From: Dictyocoela muelleri
Lineage: Eukaryota; Microsporidia
NCBI GenBank assembly: GCA_016256075.1
Contig: SDVU01000532.1
Span: forward strand, 1-12,524
DNA: 12,524 bases
Reading direction: 5' to 3'
Shown here: piece by piece, positions 8,137 to 12,524 of the stretch
Position numbering within the stretch: position 1 is the stretch's first letter
Layout: each line of letters starts with the position of its first letter
Translations under genes and position numbers: made by a program
Notes under the pieces: model-generated
The model's input: only the letters and a program-made list of their open reading frames with translations
Told to the model about the DNA's origin: nothing
Database searches by the model: none

Positions 8137-8579
8137 TATTACATGCTGACAAAATCCATAGCTGCCAACCCGGAGAGCCGTCTCCTACCTTGGATCTGCG
8201 ACCTTTGGTTCTTGGTGTCCCTATAATACGTCACTTCCTAAGCTACCCAGAAGCCCAGCTGTATACGCGATTTTCGTTTTATCAATGACTCGGCAGGATA
8301 TAGGTAATTAGTGGCTTTTTCATGATTTTTTATCGACTTTTGCTGAGATGCGTCGCCGCACTAATCACCACACCTAGGAGAATCTCTTCTGTTCATTGTC
8401 ATATTAGACCAAGTCTTAATCAGCTATACCGCACTGAAACAACTGTATATTATACTATATTTCTATATTTTTTGACCGCTTAATGTCAATTCCATTTTTT
8501 TTTATTTAAGTGAAAAAATAATTCGACCCTCTATACTTAATTTTAGATTGAAGACTATTAACCACTAAGATATCTGGCC
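8137..8579 (-). repeat. tRNA-derived SINE-like element, copy 2
   Basis: This is the best-preserved copy. On the minus strand it starts GGCCAGATATCTTAGTGGTT with an A box (8562-8572) and a recognisable B box GGGTCGAATTA (8519-8529). The two are about 33 bases apart, as in real tRNA genes. The shared body blocks follow in the same order as in copy 1: ATTAAGCGGTCAAAAA, GGTATAGCTGATTAAGAC, and then about 54 bases (8231-8283) that are nearly identical to 5942-5995 of copy 1. The 3' part (GTAGGAGAC...GTTGGCAGC...GTAAT) aligns with copy 3. A TTTTTT run just after the B box would stop Pol III, so this copy is probably silent. Confidence 0.8.
8519..8572 (-). promoter_or_regulatory. Pol III internal promoter (B and A boxes) of SINE copy 2
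   Basis: On the minus strand the A box TATCTTAGTGG is at 8562-8572 and the B box GGGTCGAATTA at 8519-8529. Both are close to tRNA consensus, and the spacing is tRNA-like. Confidence 0.6.
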
Positions 8580-8864
8580 TATATCAAATTGTGAAGAAAA
8601 GGACAAAAATCTTATTTATAAAAATTTAAATACAAACTTAATTTGTTATACAATTTGTTAAATAAATTAAATCCTAATAAATATTAAACCAGAATAAGTT
8701 GAAATTGTTGAATGTAACGATCTAAAGCCAATTTTATTAATACAAACTTTTTTTATTATGTTAAGAAGACATTAAAAATAAAAATTGTTTTATAAGCCTT
8801 AAAAATAAAGATTTTTTTTTAAAAAAATAACCTTTTAAGAAATACTTCATTATTAAATAACCTT
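8580..8864. other. A+T-rich spacer, 3' flank of ISWI
   Basis: The only structure seen is the direct repeat AATAACCTTTTA at 8826-8837 and 8856-8867, the second copy overlapping the ISWI stop codon. No gene was recognised. Confidence 0.5.
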
Positions 8865-8869
8865 TTATT
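8864..8869 (-). terminator. Polyadenylation signal overlapping the ISWI stop
   Basis: On the minus strand AATAAA overlaps the TAA stop codon (GAATAAAAGG). Such overlap is common in microsporidia, where 3' untranslated regions are very short. Confidence 0.45.
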
Positions 8870-11363
8870 CATCATTCGCTTCATAAAAATAATTCCATTC
8901 ATATTTCAACAAATTAACAATTAACGTATTAATTCGTTTGCTTAGATCAAAAGAGGTTGCAGTTTTCACAAAGAAATCAAACCTTGATTTTTTATCATGA
9001 AATAATTTTCTTTTAATTATCTCGACATAATCAGGATTATCAAAGTTCTCATTATAAATTTCGATAATTTTTCTGTCAATTTCCGGCGGAATAAATCTTG
9101 ATTTCGTATTTGGTACGTATTTAAGCTCCAAATTTCGTTTTAGGACAATTTCTAAAATTCGTTTTACTTTTTCTCTCTTTTTGAATTTTTCTTCACCTCT
9201 CGCAATTTGTGCTAAAATTTTTTGGTGATCCTCTAATTCGTTGATTCTTTCCCAAAAAATATTTGAATATTTTTGGACGTCCTCTTCACTTTTTGACAAA
9301 TAATTGGCAATTTTTGAGATGTTTGTTCGACCAAATTTTTCGATCGCCCTGATAAATCCATGAAAATCTTTTTTAGACCAATTTGAAAATCCCTGTGACA
9401 TCAATTCTTCCTTTTTCTTTTGATCTTCGGGTGTTAAATCTTTACTCTGCGAAAAAAGTTCTTCTTCTTTTTCGATCAACATCATTAACTCCTTAGGATA
9501 AAATTGATGTGGTTGGATCTGCAAATTCTTCTGTCTTGTTCTACTGATAAGTGTAGCTCGTGAAAATCTTGCCAACGCGGGTCTTGTTGGTTTTTTATTT
9601 TCAATGACTGATGCTAAACGTTGCTTCAATTTGTAATCCTCGCCCTCCCATTCATAAATTTTTGTTTCTGATCCATCTTCTGTAATTTTTATCTCTTCAA
9701 TTTGGGCATTAAGTTGACGTGTCTTTTCTTCTCCTATTCGAATTATCTCATCAATATCGGCCAATTCTTCGTTATCGTCTTTATAAATTTCATCAACACC
9801 TGTCGCCAGAATACCCATTAAGTCACGTTCATTGAGATTTTCTCTGATGTTCTTTCGACTCTTTGACTTGCTGACGAGCATCTCATCGAGCTTTAATTTT
9901 TTCATTGCTTGGTATAAAATTCGTTCTTCAATGCTATTTTCAACGATCATTCGATAAACTGTGACTTGTTTTGTCTGTCCAATTCTGTGTGCCCTGTCTT
10001 GTGCCTGTAAGTCTGCTTGAGGATTCCAATCAATATCATGAAGAATGACAGTGTCGGCAGTAGCTAGGTTGATCCCAAGACCACCTGCTCGTGTTGATAA
10101 GAGAAAAATAAATACTTGACTATTTTCTCTATTGAAGTCATCGATAAAAGCCACACGATCATGAGCTGTTGTTGATCCATCTATTCGGCGATATTCATAT
10201 TCTCTCATTTCACAATAGTCTTCTAATATATCCAACATACTCGTCATTTGCGAAAAAATAAGGACTCTCGAGCCCTTTTGTTTCAATTTTACAAGGAGTT
10301 TATCTATGATCAACAATTTCCCACTGTTATTCACGATGTGTTCATCAGTCGTAAAAGGCGGGCCAGGTTCTGCGCCTTCAAAAAGATAAGGATGATTACA
10401 ACACTGTCTTAGACGCATAAGAATATTTAAAAGGCTGCTTTTTGATTCTCTCCCGAGAATTGAAACTAAATCCTTCTCGAGAATTGCCCGGTACCACCGT
10501 CTCTGCATTGGTGTTAACTTGGCGTAGAGATTTATTACTATTTTTGGTAATAAATTTTGTTCAACGTCACTTTTTTCACGTCTAAGAAAGAAAAATTGAA
10601 GAAATCCACGCAAATTGTTGACAGCCTCTTGGTCATTTTGATCGACACTTAAAATCCAATTTTCAAACTTTTCTGCGTCTTTGAACAACTTTGGAGATAA
10701 AAAATTAAGCAGTGCCCACAACTCATGCACGTTATTTTGGAGAGGCGTACCTGTAAGAAGTAATCGATGATCACAAACAAATGTTCTCACAACCTTGGAG
10801 AGAAGACTTTCCTCATTTTTTATTCTATGTCCTTCATCAATAATTACGTAGGACCAATTCTGATTGAGTTTTTTCTTAAGACGCATACACATTTCGTAGG
10901 TCGTTATAACAGCATCAAAATTTTTCTCGTTATACTCGTCAATCACTTCATCGATATTTTCCTTGACCCCGTGAAACACAAATACTTTGTACTTGGGCAT
11001 GAATTTCTCAAATTCTGATCTCCAGTTATACATGATGCTCTTCGGAACAATCAATAGATGAGGTTTGCGTTCCTTTTCGATAAATTTTAGGTATCCAAGG
11101 AATGTTATTGTCTGTAAAGTCTTTCCAAGACCCATCTCATCTGCAAGAATACAATTAATACTTCTCAAATGCATGTTTATGAGCCAATTAACACCCTCAA
11201 GCTGATATTCTCTTAAGGTTCCGTTTATGAATGGTGGCGATTTTATAAATGTATAGGCATCTTCACTTTCATCGTCAATAATGTTGCTCTTTTTACGTTT
11301 TTTTATTTTGAATAATTCTTCAAGTGCATCTGGGTTGGTGAAGTCCTCAAGTTTTTGCTCCAT
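8865..11363 (-). CDS. ISWI-family chromatin-remodelling ATPase
   Basis: The 832-aa protein is an ISWI-type SNF2 ATPase, a nuclear enzyme that slides and spaces nucleosomes using ATP. Order of parts: a short N-terminus with a basic-acidic patch KKRKKS...DDESED (21-35); helicase motif I DEMGLGKT (75-82); motif II DEGH (176-179); motif III LTGTPLQNN (203-211); the ISWI-typical HPYLFEGAEPGPPFTTD (324-340); motif V STRAGGLGINLA (423-434); motif VI QDRAHRIGQ (455-463). A HAND-like region then follows (YEWEGEDYKLKQ at 570-581, then 600-640), then SANT with GFSNWSKKDFHGFIRAIEKFG (658-678) and FWERINELED (703-712), and finally SLIDE (about 750-820, with SRFDFFVKTAT and RINTLI). HAND-SANT-SLIDE separates ISWI from CHD and Snf2 proteins. 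The protein is shorter than animal or yeast ISWI, mainly at the N-terminus. CCCC one base before the ATG supports the start. The gene is intronless and apparently intact. Confidence 0.96.
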   Translation of the reverse strand: MEQKLEDFTNPDALEELFKIKKRKKSNIIDDESEDAYTFIKSPPFINGTLREYQLEGVNWLINMHLRSINCILADEMGLGKTLQTITFLGYLKFIEKERKPHLLIVPKSIMYNWRSEFEKFMPKYKVFVFHGVKENIDEVIDEYNEKNFDAVITTYEMCMRLKKKLNQNWSYVIIDEGHRIKNEESLLSKVVRTFVCDHRLLLTGTPLQNNVHELWALLNFLSPKLFKDAEKFENWILSVDQNDQEAVNNLRGFLQFFFLRREKSDVEQNLLPKIVINLYAKLTPMQRRWYRAILEKDLVSILGRESKSSLLNILMRLRQCCNHPYLFEGAEPGPPFTTDEHIVNNSGKLLIIDKLLVKLKQKGSRVLIFSQMTSMLDILEDYCEMREYEYRRIDGSTTAHDRVAFIDDFNRENSQVFIFLLSTRAGGLGINLATADTVILHDIDWNPQADLQAQDRAHRIGQTKQVTVYRMIVENSIEERILYQAMKKLKLDEMLVSKSKSRKNIRENLNERDLMGILATGVDEIYKDDNEELADIDEIIRIGEEKTRQLNAQIEEIKITEDGSETKIYEWEGEDYKLKQRLASVIENKKPTRPALARFSRATLISRTRQKNLQIQPHQFYPKELMMLIEKEEELFSQSKDLTPEDQKKKEELMSQGFSNWSKKDFHGFIRAIEKFGRTNISKIANYLSKSEEDVQKYSNIFWERINELEDHQKILAQIARGEEKFKKREKVKRILEIVLKRNLELKYVPNTKSRFIPPEIDRKIIEIYNENFDNPDYVEIIKRKLFHDKKSRFDFFVKTATSFDLSKRINTLIVNLLKYEWNYFYEANDE

Positions 11364-11372
11364 AGGGGTAGT
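11364..11372 (-). promoter_or_regulatory. C-rich start-site signal of the ISWI gene
   Basis: On the minus strand AACTACCCCT directly precedes the ATG, with CCCC at 11365-11368, one base from the start codon. It is the same type of signal as at the haspin gene. Confidence 0.6.
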
Positions 11373-11831
11373 TAAGAAAAAGTTTGATTAAAAAAGGAGG
11401 TATTTTTTTAAGAAGGTATTTTTATTGAGGGTAGTTTTTTAAAAAACTTACCGTAGAATTATTTTTTTCTACAAAAAATAACTTATTCGCTATTCATACA
11501 GTGTAAGGGTAAAATCCAAAAAACTTAAAACAACCTGTTGGTTTTTTTTTTAGTCATACTCGTTAATTTTTCCAATAACCAAGGATCTTATTCCAAGTTA
11601 GACTAAAATCAAGTTAGATTCTTTTAAAATTATAGGTCTATTATTTGATAAAATTACATTTCAGAAAAGATTTTAGTTTTGTTACGGATGTTGTTTTTAA
11701 AGTTTGTTAAATTATAATTTTGCTATTATAATAACTTATTTACAAATCTATTTTAAAAAGTAACCTTGTTGTTTATTAAAGTTTTAAGGTATGATTAGGT
11801 TTATACGTTACCTGGTTGTTTAAAATTTAAT
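11373..11831. other. Spacer upstream of ISWI, no gene seen
   Basis: Apart from the short direct repeats at 11394-11436, I see no structure or coding relic. Confidence 0.5.
11394..11436. repeat. Imperfect direct repeats upstream of ISWI
   Basis: AAGGAGGTATTTTTTTA (11394-11410) is followed directly by AGAAGGTATTTTTATT and then GAGGGTAGTTTTTT. These are three related units 30-75 bases before the start codon. They could be promoter-related or simple sequence drift. Confidence 0.4.
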
Positions 11832-12262
11832 CCAAATAACTCGGTGGTTAACACACTGGCAAATAAATATTATTTTGAAATATATAAGTCAAATTGATAA
11901 ATAATGAGGGAATGACATTAAGCGGTCATAACTATAGAAATATAGTAGTAATATAAAGTTCTTTCAGTCTGGTATAGCTGATTAAGACTTGGCCTAATAT
12001 TTTATAGTAAAACATAATAAACACTCTTAATTATAGGATAGATAATGCGACGACGCAATTAATAAAAAATAGTGAAACTAAAATTCATATAAAAATTAAA
12101 TAATTGTATCATGCCAACTCACTGATAAAACGAAAATCACCGACAAGTAATCTTTGTAGTTGCGTAAAATTTGGACATCAGGAAACAAAGTTCTAAAGAC
12201 CAAAATTGGAGACAACCTGTAGGTTGTTAATTTAAAATTTCATCAGGTAATACATATACATA
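11832..12262 (+). repeat. tRNA-derived SINE-like element, copy 3 (diverged)
   Basis: The head CCAAATAACTCGGTGGTTAA contains a weakened A box (11837-11847), and the B box is not recognisable. Body blocks shared with the other copies occur in order: ACATTAAGCGGTCATAACTA (about 11921-11940), TTTCAGTCTGGTATAGCTGA (11962-11981), TGATAAAACGAAAATCA (12123-12139) and TTGGAGAC...GTAGGTTG...GGTAATA near the 3' end. The CAGCTGGGCTTCTGGG block of copies 1 and 2 is replaced by unrelated or strongly changed sequence. This is the oldest copy or a separate subfamily. Confidence 0.65.
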
Positions 12263-12441
12263 TGATATGTTATTATAATTTTTCGGTAAAAATTTTATCA
12301 GTGTTTTAATCTCTTATCAGTCTTAAAATGAAATGTAAATTCAAAAAAAATAATATTTTTATTTTGACGAATAATCATGATCTCAATTTTAAATTATTTT
12401 TGACGGAAAAACATTTTTTTAATAATTTATTTTCAATAATA

Positions 12442-12524
12442 CAGGGTATTTCATTTTTATAGTCCACTAATTTCATTTTTATAGTCCACTAATTTCATTT
12501 TTATAGTCCACTAATTTCATTTTT
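12442..12524 (+). mobile_element. Possible Tc1/mariner-type terminus, cut by the window end
   Basis: CAGGGTATTTCATTTTTATA, preceded by TA (12440-12441), looks like the outer end of a Tc1/mariner-type terminal inverted repeat: these elements insert at TA and often begin CAGGGT. GTCCACTAA follows, also mariner-like. No transposase is within the window, so this rests on the terminal motif alone. Confidence 0.45.
12449..12524. repeat. Perfect 22-bp tandem repeat, 3.5 units, reaching the window end
   Basis: Identical 22-base units begin at 12449, 12471 and 12493, with a partial fourth from 12515. Each contains TTTTTATAGTCCACTAA. The unit is part of the putative transposon terminus. The array is not seen to end, so its length is unknown. 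Confidence 0.95.

Noticed and set aside
12449-12524. CRISPR-like array
   Set aside because: The units are directly adjacent with no spacers, and the context is eukaryotic.

Overview
The window looks like a piece of a repeat-rich microsporidian genome. Two intronless protein genes are present, both on the minus strand: a haspin-type kinase (3465-4958) and an ISWI-type chromatin remodeller (8865-11363). The DNA is very A+T-rich. Both start codons are directly preceded on the coding strand by a run of C (CCCC-AAAT-ATG and CCCC-T-ATG), the C-rich start-site signal described for microsporidian genes. The ISWI protein is short (832 aa against about 1,000-1,130 in animals and yeast). With two genes in 12.5 kb, this is one of the expanded, transposon-laden microsporidian genomes, not a compact one. 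The assignment to Microsporidia is an inference.

Layout: 34-303 is a near-perfect palindromic MITE-like element, followed by a degenerate minisatellite (317-464), a possible SINE head (882-938) and a second short tandem repeat (1012-1106). Positions 1252-2885 hold the scattered remains, on the minus strand, of a hAT-family transposase. The haspin gene follows. Its upstream region carries small fragments of a repeat whose full copies occur three times: 5637-6092 (+), 8137-8579 (-) and 11832-12262 (+). This repeat starts with a tRNA-like head (A box, and in one copy a recognisable B box) and then has a shared body of about 370 bp, so it is best read as a tRNA-derived SINE. Between the first two copies lies a decayed Merlin/IS1595-like DNA transposon (7123-8091) with clear inverted terminal repeats and a broken DDE transposase. 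After ISWI and the third SINE copy, the window ends in what looks like a Tc1/mariner-type terminus running into a 22-bp tandem repeat.

Both genes act on chromatin: haspin kinases phosphorylate histone H3 Thr3 in mitosis and ISWI ATPases slide nucleosomes. They are about 3.9 kb apart with separate start signals, so no joint regulation is implied. I see no rRNA, functional tRNA, CRISPR array or unknown multi-gene system. The most noteworthy content is the repeat landscape: an apparent SINE family with no partner LINE in view, four different DNA-transposon types at different stages of decay, and a long hairpin-forming MITE.
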